From positions 31,111,323 through 31,175,322 of the forward strand of contig NC_083602.1 of NCBI RefSeq assembly GCF_029168945.1: a stretch of DNA of 64,000 nt, written 5' to 3'. Below the pieces are notes generated by a model. That model did no database searches. It was given only the letters and a program-made list of their open reading frames with translations, and had not been told where the DNA came from. Positions 34,901-45,300 of the stretch are shown piece after piece. Within the stretch, counting starts at the first letter, position 1. Each line of letters opens with the position of its first letter. Source of the stretch: Cannabis sativa (lineage: Eukaryota > Streptophyta > Magnoliopsida > Rosales > Cannabaceae). The translations under genes and the position numbers were made by a program.

Positions 34901-36580
34901 ACTGACATGGTTATACCAGTGTCCAGCAGCTCAAGAACTATCAACTCTCATCCAATGCAAACTCGGGGGAAGTCTGGGATCACTAAACCAAAAGTTTACA
35001 TGGCTTCCAAAGAACCTCAGACATTAGCTGAAGCTTTACAAAGCCTACACTGGAATCAAGCTATGGCTGATGAGATACTTGCTTTAATAAGGAATCACAC
35101 CTGGAAACTTGTCAAATTACCAGAAGGGAGAACTGCTATTGGTTGTAAATGGGTGTACAAGGAAAAGCTCAATGCTGATGGCTCAGTCAATAGGCATAAA
35201 GCAAGACTAGTAGCTAAAGGGTTTCACCAACAACCTGGATTTGACTTTACTGAGACTTTTAGTCCAGTGGTGAAACCCATAACCATCAGGGTGGTTCTTA
35301 CTTTGGCCTTAGCTCGTGGTTGGAAAGTTCAGCAACTTGATGTTCACAATGCCTTTTTGAATGGAAATTTACAAGAAGAGGTTTATATGACTCAGCCACC
35401 TGGCTTTGAGGATCCAACAGCTCCTGATCTTGTGTGCAAACTTAATAAAGCTCTATATGGTCTTAAGCAAGCACCAAGGGCTTGGTTTGACAAGTTGCAT
35501 CAATGCCTATTGAGTCTTGGTTTCTGTTCCTCTAAATCAGATCAGTCCTTGTTTATCTGTTCAACACCTCAGTCTACTACACTTATACTAGTGTATGTGG
35601 ATGATATTTTGATTACAGGAAGTAATTCCCAGGTTGTCTCTCAGCTGGTTACTGATTTGAATAAGCAGTTTGCTCTTCGAGATCTTGGAAAGTTAAACTA
35701 TTTTCTTGGAATTGAGGTTAACTACACGACTGAAGGGATGCACTTGTCTCAGGAAAAGTATGCTAGAGATCTCCTCTGTAAAGCCAAAATGCAAAGTGCA
35801 AAAGCTTCATCAACTCCAATGACCAGTGGAAGCAAACTATCGGGTTATGGAAGTGATCCTATTGATAATGTGCAGGAATATCGTTCGATTGTTGGGGGCT
35901 TACAATATCTGACCATAACTAGACCTGAGCTTGCATTTAGTGTAAATAAGGTATGCCAGTTCATGCATCAACCTTTGCAATCTCATTGGATAGCTGTAAA
36001 AAGAATCTTGAGGTATGTAAGTGGCACGATTAAGCATGGTTTGCATCTTAGAAGGCCTACATCTTCATCCCTAGAACTTGTAGCCTACTGTGATGCAGAT
36101 TGGGCTGCGGATCCAGATGACAGAAGGTCCACCTCAGGGTTTGCAATCTTTCTTGGTCCAAACTTGGTTAGCTGGCAGTGCAAGAAACAACCAACAGTTT
36201 CTAGATCAAGTACAGAGGCAGAGTATAGGAGCTTGGCATGTGTTGTTGCAGAATTGACATGGATGAACAGTTTGTTCTTGGAGTTAAAAGTTTCATTACC
36301 ACGTGTCCCTACCATCTGGTGTGACAATTTAAGTACTATACTTCTTACAGCTAATCCGGTTCTTCATGCAAGAACCAAACATATCGAGCTGGATCTATAT
36401 TTTGTCAGAGAAAAGATTCAAAGCAAGATGGTTCAAGTTAAACATGTTCCTGCAATTGATCAAATTGCCGATGGTCTCACTAAGGCTATCTCAAGCAAGA
36501 GGTTCCATTCTTTTAGAGACAAACTTAGAATTGAGGATCTTTCAATTCTAAGTTTGAGGGGGGCTGTGAAGACACAGTAA
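31937..36580 (+). pseudogene. Copia gag-pol polyprotein with one in-frame stop
   Basis: A frame of 1548 codons, open except for TAG at 32195-32197, where a Gln codon is likely in relatives (CAG to TAG, a C-to-T change in CHG context). Domains in order: gag (UBN2) to about 32750; CCHC knuckle CQLCFKLGHTAIDC at 33002-33043; protease DSGA at 33173-33184; GAG-pre-integrase and HxxxH/CxxC zinc finger at about 33650-33790; integrase core with SDLWG near 33838, TDWGGEY near 34028 and EQNGLAERK near 34114; reverse transcriptase with LDVHNAFLNG and YVDD at 35594-35605; RNase H with CDADWA near 36090 and STEAEYR near 36205. The ATG at 31937 lies inside the LTR; in-frame ATGs at 31955 and 31982 are alternatives, the last being most plausible because it follows the primer site. 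Proteins would make virus-like particles and cDNA; unless the stop is read through, gag is cut at about 86 codons. Confidence 0.93.
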
Positions 36581-36853
36581 CGACTGTCCATGACAGTTAT
36601 TACAGTTAGTTGTTTTTCTAACTGTTTTACTGTTATGAGTTTGTTACAGACAGTTTGGTTGTTAGCTCTATTTCTGTTGTAACCAATTCTTGTTGTGATC
36701 ATCTAGAGCTACTGATTGTGTATATTAGATCATATTGATTCATTCATCAATAAGATTCTCTTTCCAATCTTCAATCTCTCTTTCTCTACCTTTCTCTGTC
36801 TTTCTCTCTTTCTTCTTCTTCTCTGTTTTCTGGTATGGCTAATAACTTTCACA
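36565..36853 (+). repeat. 3' LTR of the young Copia
   Basis: 289 bp, identical to the 5' LTR except at two positions; one changes the TATA box from TATATAAG to TATATTAG. The last 16 bases of the polyprotein frame run into it. Confidence 0.95.
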
Positions 36854-37060
36854 AGCACGAATACCATTAAGAATTGTTTCCATCAAAAACACAATGTTAT
36901 GCTGTGAGTTATGGACTAGCCCACATAAACTATTGAATGCACCAAGACTGTCCAACCCCCGAGCATTTCAAGATAAGATTTTCATGACTAGCAGCGAGAT
37001 TTCTCTGCAACCTTCGTCGATGGGGCCACGATAGAATCACCACCCAAAACTTTTCAACTT
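36854..37060 (-). pseudogene. LINE endonuclease fragment, N-terminal part (minus)
   Basis: On the minus strand an ATG at 36985 opens MKILS*NARGLDSLGAF, CGLVHN and NIVFLMETILNGI, the typical N-terminal end of plant LINE ORF2 endonuclease (MKILSWNxRGL; the Trp codon is now a TGA stop). It joins the fragment at 30962-31661 once the Copia is removed. Confidence 0.7.
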
Positions 37061-37729
37061 TTTCCATCCTTATTCCTTACCCTCAACATTATCACCACCA
37101 CACTGTTTCTTAGACTCATCATCAAGACAACTCTTATTATTTTTCTATTTTATGCACAAACTATTACAGTGTTTGTAAAATATAAAAAAAAAATGTTAAA
37201 TTTTATTTAGTGTGGCTTACAAAATATAATATAATTTTATAATCGTTAGTGAGACTATGTTGTATTACTTTGTGTAATATAAAATAAAAAATATTTTCTA
37301 TAAATTTTAATATCTATTATTTTATTTTAATCAACCTTACAAAAAATATATATTTAATTAATTTAATTATAATAAAATAATTAAAAATTATATTTATTTA
37401 GGTAATTTGTTTTTCAAATTTTATAAAAATTATTTTATTCATGTCAATATATTTAACTAAAATAAAATAAAAATGCTTAATCCTAAAATCATATCAAGTA
37501 GCTCCTCTCAATATAGCACTCTAATTTTGAGCTTAATAATTCTTTTATCAACTCGGTTTATTAGATAACGTGGGTTCAAAATTTGCTGTGAAAGACTTTT
37601 GAAGGATTTCATAAATTCATATTAAGTTGAGAAACAACTAGGTAACTACGTTTACTTTTTATACTATAATATAATGGTAGATGACAATTAACTGAATTTT
37701 GCAGCAAATCTAGAAAAAAATTCTCCAAG
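37061..37729. other. intergenic, no gene seen
   Basis: AT-rich sequence, upstream of the LINE fragment on its strand; the ORF1-ORF2 junction of that LINE may have been here but no ORF1 pattern is visible. Confidence 0.5.
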
Positions 37730-38166
37730 GAATCGTTTGGTACGCCGTATTATAATATATTGTATTATATTGTGTTAGATTATGTTGTATTGTATTGTAT
37801 TAGTATTATTTAATACAATACAATGTTTAATATTGACTTGTATTAATTAATTGTGTAAAGTTATAATATATTTTTAATACACTCGATCCCAACACCAACT
37901 AAGGGTCCGGGTCCCGAGTTCCAAGTCCGGGTCCACGTCCCGGGTTTAGGTCCGGGTCCGAGTCAGAGATTGGTGTTGACCTCAAATCCTTTGTAAATAT
38001 TATAATACAAGCTTATATAGATCATTTATTATGTATTAAATAATACAACATACATTATATTAAAAAATTTGGTCGTAATAATTAATACAATACATTACTT
38101 ATTCTAAACATAGTGTAATTTATTATTTAATACAATACGACATTTATACGGCATACCAAACGAGCC
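37730..38166. mobile_element. MITE with GGGTCC array in its centre
   Basis: Terminal inverted repeats: GAATCGTTTGGTACGCCGTAT at the left, and GGCTCGTTTGGTATGCCGTAT read inward from the right. The arms are rich in TTGTATTGTATT / AATACAATACAA. CAAG occurs on both outer sides, but a clean target duplication is not resolved. In the middle, 37890-37977, sits a degenerate GGGTCC-type array bracketed by its own inverted repeat CAACACCAA...TTGGTGTTG. Confidence 0.75.
37895..37970 (+). repeat. degenerate GGGTCC hexamer array 1
   Basis: Units such as GGGTCCGGGTCCCGAGTTCC, CCGGGTCC and GGTCCGGGTCCGAGTC, strongly GC-rich in an otherwise AT-rich MITE. Confidence 0.85.
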
Positions 38167-38699
38167 TCAAGTGACTATAAAAAAGTGTCTGCGCATTAAA
38201 AGTCTTGAATTCGAATCCTAAAATATATATTATAATATATAAACCTTTAAATAAAAAATCATTTAATGTCAAGTAGATGGGAAATACCATCTTGTGAGCA
38301 AGACTTCCAACACAGCTCTTTAATTAAAAAGACGCAAGACTTCCAACACAAGGTCTTTATTTAAAAAGACCTTTCCAACATTATTGATCAGTCAGTACTT
38401 AGTAGTCCTTTTCCACATAAAAATTCAGCTTCATTAATTATTGTATATATTATATTGTAAGACTTAATGAAACAAGTCATCTCATTGGAATATAAAATGA
38501 ATTTCACAATCGATATTAATACGTGTTTTGTAAATTTTTTTTATTTTTCTGATTAGAAAAGTAAATACTTTTTTAAAATATATTTTCTAAAATTATTTTC
38601 ACTTTTTAATTTTTTTAATTGAGAATTAAAATTTAAAAACAAAAAAAAGTCATTTCAAAACTTCTTTAAATATTTTTGTTTGATCAATATTTTGGACTC

Positions 38700-38960
38700 C
38701 GACCTAAACTTAGACATTGACACCTGAACCGCGAACTCGACCACGACCCTGGCCCAAACCCGAACCCAAACCCCGAACCCCAAACTCGGCCTCGGGCCCA
38801 GACTCGAACCCTGACCTCGGCCCTAACCTGGACCCAAACATGGACCCAAAACCCAAACCTTGACCCCGACCCCTATCCCTACCCAAACCCAGACCCAACC
38901 ACGACCCTGGACCTCGGCTCTGGCCTCGTCCTCAATCCCAGACAGCGAACTTCAAACTCG
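38700..38960 (-). repeat. degenerate GGGTCC hexamer array 2
   Basis: About 40 hexamer-like units, plus-strand forms ACCCGAACCC, CCAAACCC, GACCCTGGCC and so on. The open frame read across it on the minus strand (Gly/Arg/Ser-rich) is produced by the repeat and is not a gene. Confidence 0.85.
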
Positions 38961-39204
38961 GATCTGACTTAAATAAAATCAAAAAAATGAAAACGAAAAT
39001 AAAATTTACAGAACACTCAAACGTAGCATTTGGTAACCCTTTTATTTTTAATTATTTTAATGAAAGTAAGATTTCTGTTTTTAAAATTTTGTTTTTGAAA
39101 AATAAAAATGTGCTTTGTAATTATTTTTGTTTTTCAATTTTAAAAACAAAAAACAAAAGTATGTTCTGTTAATTTTATTTTTTGTTTTTTTTTTAATTTT
39201 ATTT

Positions 39205-39350
39205 AAGTCGAGTTTAGGGTCGGGTCCCGAGTCCAAGATTCGGGTCTGGAGTTTGGGTCTGAGTCCGAGTTTGGGTCAGGAGCTGGGGTCGGGGTTTGGG
39301 TCCAAGTCTGGGGTCCAGACCGAGGTCTGGGTTTGGGTCCAGGTCTAGAT
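39205..39350 (+). repeat. degenerate GGGTCC hexamer array 3
   Basis: Units GGGTCGGGTCC, CGGGTCTGGAG, TTTGGGTCTGAG, GGGTCCAGAC; opposite orientation to array 2, so the two form an imperfect large inverted repeat. The array is cut at 39351 by the solo LTR and resumes after 40360 (ATCCGAGTCCCCAAGTTC). Confidence 0.8.
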
Positions 39351-40360
39351 TGTTAGTTTTTATAGTCCATATCAGAGTTAGAAAAGCAGCTTGAACTCTT
39401 ACTGTATTATCAAGTTGTTCAATCAAAGTAGATAACCTAACGACGGGTAAATCCTTTAAACATACTCAGGTTTGATAAAAATAATTTTTATCCATTATGA
39501 ACTATAAATCCAAGGATCTCAACATAATATATATATATAGATGCCATTTAAACTAATGAATTGAAAACAATACATCTTGTAGCCTATCAGAAGATCCTCG
39601 CTATCTTTTAGTACAAATTACGATTATCCAATTCAAGAACTATCGTTGAAGAATTCACACTGCAATCTATAACTTATTATAGATTTGGATCCAACTATTA
39701 GCACTCCCAAAAAAAACACTATAAGAGGGAATTAATATTCGATCCGTTAGGAAAGCTTGGATTCCACTATCGTATAACATGTTCTCAACCACTCATGTTA
39801 TTAAGCTCTCAAAACAATAATTGTAAGAATCATTTTCTCTGATAAACATTAACGAGTAAATCAAAGAACTCAAAGAACACAAATAGGAGTTCATGTATAT
39901 CAAGATTCAGGCTTACATACTAGTGATCATCATTGTGATATGAGTAACTCTTTCATTATAAACGACGCGTTAATGAAAGATGTCTATTACATATTGGCTC
40001 AGTCATACATAATCGAATTATACACAACACATTTACTACATGTCTATCCACATATATGATTCAAATCAAAATCACACACACACTAAAAGTATAGTGTATA
40101 GTAAATTGTACTTACTAGTTCCATATTAAAGATTCTCAAAACTTTAATACACTATCGACTTGTTTTATTCATATCGTATAATCTTAATTCTCTTGTACAT
40201 CTTTACAAGATTATACCTCTCCATATGAATAAGAAATTTTTAGATATTTAATAATTATACTATTATAATTAATATATCATTTAAATTATAATTATATTTC
40301 ATATATTTTCTAATATATTATCTATTTATTACTTATTTTTAGAACATAAATCCCAATACA
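39351..40360 (-). mobile_element. probable solo LTR (Copia type), 1010 bp
   Basis: Read on the minus strand it begins TGTATTGGGATTTATGTTCT and ends TATAAAAACTAACA, fitting the TG...CA ends and the TGTTGGG(A/T)TTTATG start of the Copia LTR families in this window. It interrupts the hexamer array. No internal domains accompany it and no clear 5-bp target duplication is seen (flanks TAGAT and AATCC), so the ends may be off by a few bases or one flank has changed. Confidence 0.6.
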
Positions 40361-40590
40361 AATCCGAGTCCCCAAGTTCAGGTTGGGATTTAAGTCCAAA
40401 ATATTAGTTAAGAAAAAAAAAAACTGTTAATTTTTTTTTTTTTTCAAAATTTTGATTCTCAATTAAAAAATTGAAATGTGAAAACAGTTTTATAGAATAT
40501 ATTTTTAGAAAATATTTTTACTTTTTAAATTTAAAAACTAAAAAATTGATTAAAAAATATTACCAAATGCACCCAAAAATATTAATGTTA

Positions 40591-42190
40591 TGGCAATAAT
40601 GGATTCATATCTTTGTAGACTAACTATAAAATTGTACTCTCATCGATATTAATCGACAAAAATACCCAATCCAATATAATTTGGACGATTCAACCTAATG
40701 CAATCTGTAAAATCGCAAAGTGCAGATATCTGCACTTATATGCAGATTGGATTTAATTGAGAAATCTAAAATCTGCACTTGTATAGATTGAATATTGATT
40801 CACATGTAAAAATAACAAATCAAATCGACCAATCATATTTATATAAATTTACAAAATTGTATATATAATTAATATTTTAAAGTAAAATAAAAATAGTAAT
40901 TTGAAAATCTTTTGCATATAATACAATTATATTTTAAAACTTAAAATACTAAATGTATATTCTATTCATATAAAGAAAATATAATTTAAAACAAAATCGA
41001 ATTTTTCTTTTTACATACAATTTTTTTAACTTTCATAAATTATGTTATTTTTTTATCTTATTTATTTTAATTTTTTGTTGGATACATAAAATAAAAATAA
41101 TTTATTTTATTTAACCAGTCCAATATGCACTATTGCAAATAGGATTGAATTTAAGCTATTGTGTCTATATTAATTTACACTCAGTGTTGATCAGATGCAT
41201 TATTAAATTAGATGAACATCTCTAATCGTGAGGCCCGTGCCATACGACTCAAGTAATAATAAATCATCCTTCACTAATTATGGAAGTAGAAGGAAATAGT
41301 GTAAAATAGTGTATGTAATCAGTAAACACACTCATAAGTTAATTTAGAAAGAAAATATTCGTGCATCTCAAGAAACTTAATCAATCCAAATTGAAACGGT
41401 CAGTCTCTTGGAAATACCAAGTAATTTCGCAAATATTGGTTGAGGAGATAAAAAAACGTAAAGCATCATCACGTAAAAATTGGATGACGACATGCATGCA
41501 AGAAAACTGTGTTACTAGAAAATTTACAGCAAATTATTGCCTATTATGATTATGCTTCTTAATGGGTGAATTGACTCACTTATTCATTAAAATATGGAAT
41601 GGATCTAATCATCTCCTTGTCTCTGTTTTTTATTTTTATTTTTTAAATCGTTTTTTTACTTTCGAAAGACCTAAATATATCCATGTGTATTTTATTTTAT
41701 TTTTTTCTTTATCAATTTGTACGTTTATATTATTTTCTACTATCATCAATTCATTGGCTCAACATTTCATGCAAACTCTTATGCTTTTTATTCTCATTAA
41801 TTATTAAAATTATATTAATTTCTTTGATTTTCGACAAATATATAAGACGATATGGAGGCAAACTTACACCTATAAACAAAATCAATAAACTAGTAAAATA
41901 TCAAAAGATGAAGCTACTCTTCTTCAACTTAAACCTGTTTTACCACATGTAATTGCATGCATGCCACATAATTACGTTCAAGCATTCCCATCCCAAGTGG
42001 CTGCACAAAAGAAACAACACATTGGTTTGATATTCCTCAAATATTGATATCGAAAAGTAATTTTTTCAAATAATTTATTAGTATCTATATATGTACCTTA
42101 TTATTGAAGCTAATATAAGTTGCATAAAACCGTCTTAATACTTTCTAAGAAGATGCAGTGCACCTTCTTCGTAAACTTGTACCAAATAAT
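40591..42190. other. intergenic / distal promoter, no gene seen
   Basis: AT-rich. Short open frames at 41361-41952 have no family resemblance. The right part is the upstream region of the second Ca2+-ATPase. Confidence 0.5.
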
Positions 42191-42193
42191 CTG

Positions 42194-42204
42194 TATATAT
42201 AAAA
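42194..42204 (+). promoter_or_regulatory. TATA box of the second Ca2+-ATPase
   Basis: TATATATAAAA, 139-149 bp upstream of the ATG at 42343, a typical plant distance allowing a 5' UTR of about 110 nt. Confidence 0.6.
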
Positions 42205-42342
42205 GTCCTGATTGCCTCTTTTTTTTCACAGTATTACTATATATTTTATGCAACTCAACAAGCTTTGCACTCAATTTGTTTTAGAGCTGTGTTTCGTCAA
42301 TACTTGTTTTTCTCTCTACAATCAAACAGTCGATATATATCC

Positions 42343-45300
42343 ATGTCTCTAAGACCTGGCCAAAAATTCGTGCAAACAGCCATGCATGAGAATGAGCATG
42401 AATATGGGGATGAATCTGGGTCACCCTCAAAATCCAACAGACGCAGATGGAGGTTGGCTTTCTTGGCCATATCATTCACTAGTGCACTTCGTTTTCTAGC
42501 CAAGAATGTTCATGAAAACAAAGCAAACCTTTTGCGCTCCCTATCCTATGTTGCCATTGACGTCCAACCCTCAGCCGACGATGGAGCTGACGAGCCTGCT
42601 GCTGGTAATGAAAACCTTTCTTTTCTTGATATTGATGCGGAAGATCTTGCTGATATTGTTAGGGCTAAGAACTTTGAGAGTCTCATGACTCAATACGGAG
42701 GAGTCGAAAGATTAGTTGAAACTCTTGAAACTGATGCCAAAAGCGGTATTAATGGTACTGATTCTGATTTGATACGTAGAAAGAATGTCTTTGGAGCCAA
42801 TGAATACCGAAGGCAACCTATAAAAAGGTTTTTGTCTTTCCTGTTTGATGCATTTAAAGATACCGTAATTATTATACTCTTGGTATGTGCTCTGCTCTCT
42901 TTAGGTTTTGGTATCAAACAACATGGTTGGAAAGACGGATGGTTTGATGGGGGGAGTATTATTTTCGCAATCTTTCTCGTGGTCGTTGTCTCTGCTGTGT
43001 CTAACTTTAATCAGTCTAAACAATTTCAAAAACTTTCCACACAGAGTAGTGACATAAGTGTTGAAGTGGTTAGAAATGGACGACGCCATCCCATATCCAT
43101 CTTTGACATTGTAGTGGGTGATGTCGTTTGCTTGAAAATTGGTGATCAAATCCCAGCTGATGGACTATTTTTGAAAGGTCATTCTTTGAAGGTGGATGAG
43201 TCGAGTATGACCGGAGAAAGTGACCATGTAGAGATCAATGCCTCTGGCAATAATCCCTTTTTGATATCCGGAACAAAGGTGGCAGATGGGTTTGGAACCA
43301 TGCTTGTAACTTCTGTGGGCATGAACACTGTTTGGGGAGAGATGATGAGCTCAGTAAGCAGGGACTTGGATGAGGAGACGCCTTTGCAAGCACGACTCGA
43401 GAACATGACATCTTTAATAGGAAAGGTTGGTTTGTCTGTTGCTGCACTTGTTCTTTTCGTATTGATGGTTCGATATTTCACGGGGCACACCACTGACGAT
43501 AAAGGATTGAGGGAATTCAATAGCAGCAAAACTAAGTTTGATGATATCATGAATGTCGTTCTAGGCATTATTGCAGCAGCAGTGACCATCGTGGTGGTGG
43601 CAATTCCTGAAGGCCTGCCTCTTGCTGTCACTCTTACACTTGCTTATTCAATGAAGAGGATGATGAAAGACAATGCAATGGTTCGAAAGCTCTCTGCTTG
43701 TGAGACAATGGGGTCAGCCACAATAATTTGTACTGACAAAACAGGAACTCTCACTTTGAATGAGATGAAGGTTACAGAGGTGTGGATTGGCGAAAAACAT
43801 TTGAGTGAGAACAGCGCATCACAGATGTCTCCAACTGTTATTAGCTTACTGCAGGAATCCATTGGTCTAAACACCACGGGGAGTGTTTATAAGCCAAGTC
43901 CTGAATCTAATACTGAAATTTCTGGCAGCCCAACTGAAAAAGCAATACTATCATGGGCAGTTTTCAGTTTGGGATTGGATATGGATGAAGTGACTTTACA
44001 ATGTGATATAATCCAAGTAGAGGCCTTCAATTCAGAGAAAAAGATGAGCGGAGTTTTAATCAAGAGAAGACACGAACAAGCTCTTCAAGCCCACTGGAAG
44101 GGAGCTGCGGAAATTGTCCTCACCATGTGCTCCAATTATTATGACAGAGATGGAGTCATTAGGCCGTTGAATAATGAAGAAAGAAAATGTATTGAAAGAA
44201 ACATCCAGAATATGGCAGCCAAAAGCTTGAGATGCATTGCCTTTGCCCATAAAAAACTTCAAGTAGAAAATGGACAGGTTGATGAGAAGAATAAAGAAAG
44301 TGGACTTACTTTACTTGGTGTTGCAGGTCTGAAGGATCCATGTCGACCAGAAGTTAAGGCTGCCGTGGAGACTTGCATTGCTGCTGGTGTGAGCATTAAA
44401 ATGATAACAGGCGATAATGTGCACACTGCAAGAGCTATAGCAATTGATTGTGGGATTTTAAAGCCTGGTGAGGATTCAGAAAGTGAAGCTATAGTTGAAG
44501 GGGTGCAATTTAGGAATTATTCACCAGAAGAACGAAGAGAAAAAGTCGAAAGAATTTGCGTTATGGCTAGGTCATCCCCATTTGACAAGCTTCTAATGGT
44601 CCAATGCTTGAAGCTAAAAGGTCACGTGGTTGCAGTCACTGGAGATGGAACGAATGATGCACCGGCTCTCAAGGAAGCAGATATCGGGCTTTCAATGGGG
44701 ATCCAAGGTACTGAAGTGGCAAAGGAAAGCTCAGATATAATTATATTAGATGATAATTTTAATTCGGTAGTGAAGGTTCTAAAATGGGGCAGGTGTGTAT
44801 ACAACAACATTCAAAAATTCATTCAGTTTCAACTTACTGTGAATGTTGCCGCTCTAGTCATCAACTTTGTAGCCTCTGTGTCTTCTGGTAAAGTCCCTTT
44901 GACTGCTGTCCAGCTTTTGTGGGTGAACCTTATTATGGATACATTAGCAGCTTTAGCATTAGCCACTGAGAAACCAACTAATGAACTCATGAAGAAGCTG
45001 CCAGTCGGTCGAAAAGAGACTCTCATAACCAGAATCATGTGGAGGAACATCATTGCCCATGCCTTGTTTCAGGTGACTGTCTTGCTGACTCTTCAATTCA
45101 AGGGAAGATCCATCTTTGGTGTAGATGAAAAGGTAAAGAATACAATCATATTCAACACCTTCGTTCTTTGCCAAGTCTTCAACGAATTTAATGCAAGAAA
45201 ACTAGAGAAGAAGAACATATTTGAAGGTATACATAAGAACAAGCTGTTTTTAGCAATAATAGGAATTACCATTCTTCTTCAAGTATTAATGGTAGAGTTT

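Larger units (their letters stand above)
31662..36858 (+). mobile_element. young RE-type Copia retrotransposon
   Basis: LTRs are 289 bp each (31667-31955 and 36565-36853) and differ at two positions only, so the insertion is recent. The TSD AGCAC is perfect (31662-31666 and 36854-36858). LTRs run TGTGAAGACACAG...TTTCACA. The primer site TGGTATCAGAGC is at 31956-31967, the polypurine tract GTTTGAGGGGGGC ends at 36564. Internally it holds one polyprotein frame broken by a single TAG. It landed inside a minus-strand LINE fragment, between the two Ca2+-ATPase genes and in the same orientation as them. It is the only element in the window that could recently have been autonomous. Confidence 0.97.
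38520..40590. mobile_element. 2-kb TIR element with GGGTCC arrays, interrupted by a solo LTR
   Basis: The left arm (about 38525-38640) and the right arm (about 40450-40580) are inverted copies sharing GATTCTCAATTAAAAAA-type sequence, AAAATATATTTT and AAAGTGAAAA tracts, about 120 bp of imperfect terminal inverted repeat. Inside are hexamer arrays at about 38690-38950 (GGACCC orientation) and 39205-39350 (GGGTCC orientation), with the latter continuing at 40361-40400 past a 1010-bp solo LTR. No transposase frame is visible, so it is non-autonomous. Exact ends and target duplication are not resolved. Confidence 0.6.

Noticed and set aside
38710..39426. Gly/Arg- or Pro/Asp-rich open frames with peptide repeats
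   Set aside because: They are translations of the degenerate GGGTCC hexamer arrays.
42265..42342. N-terminal extension of the second pump
   Set aside because: The frame is open but the upstream initiator would be a TTG; the ATG at 42343 matches the start of copy 1.
43179..43631. 150-codon minus-strand frame over the second Ca2+-ATPase
   Set aside because: Antisense shadow of the pump's coding sequence.
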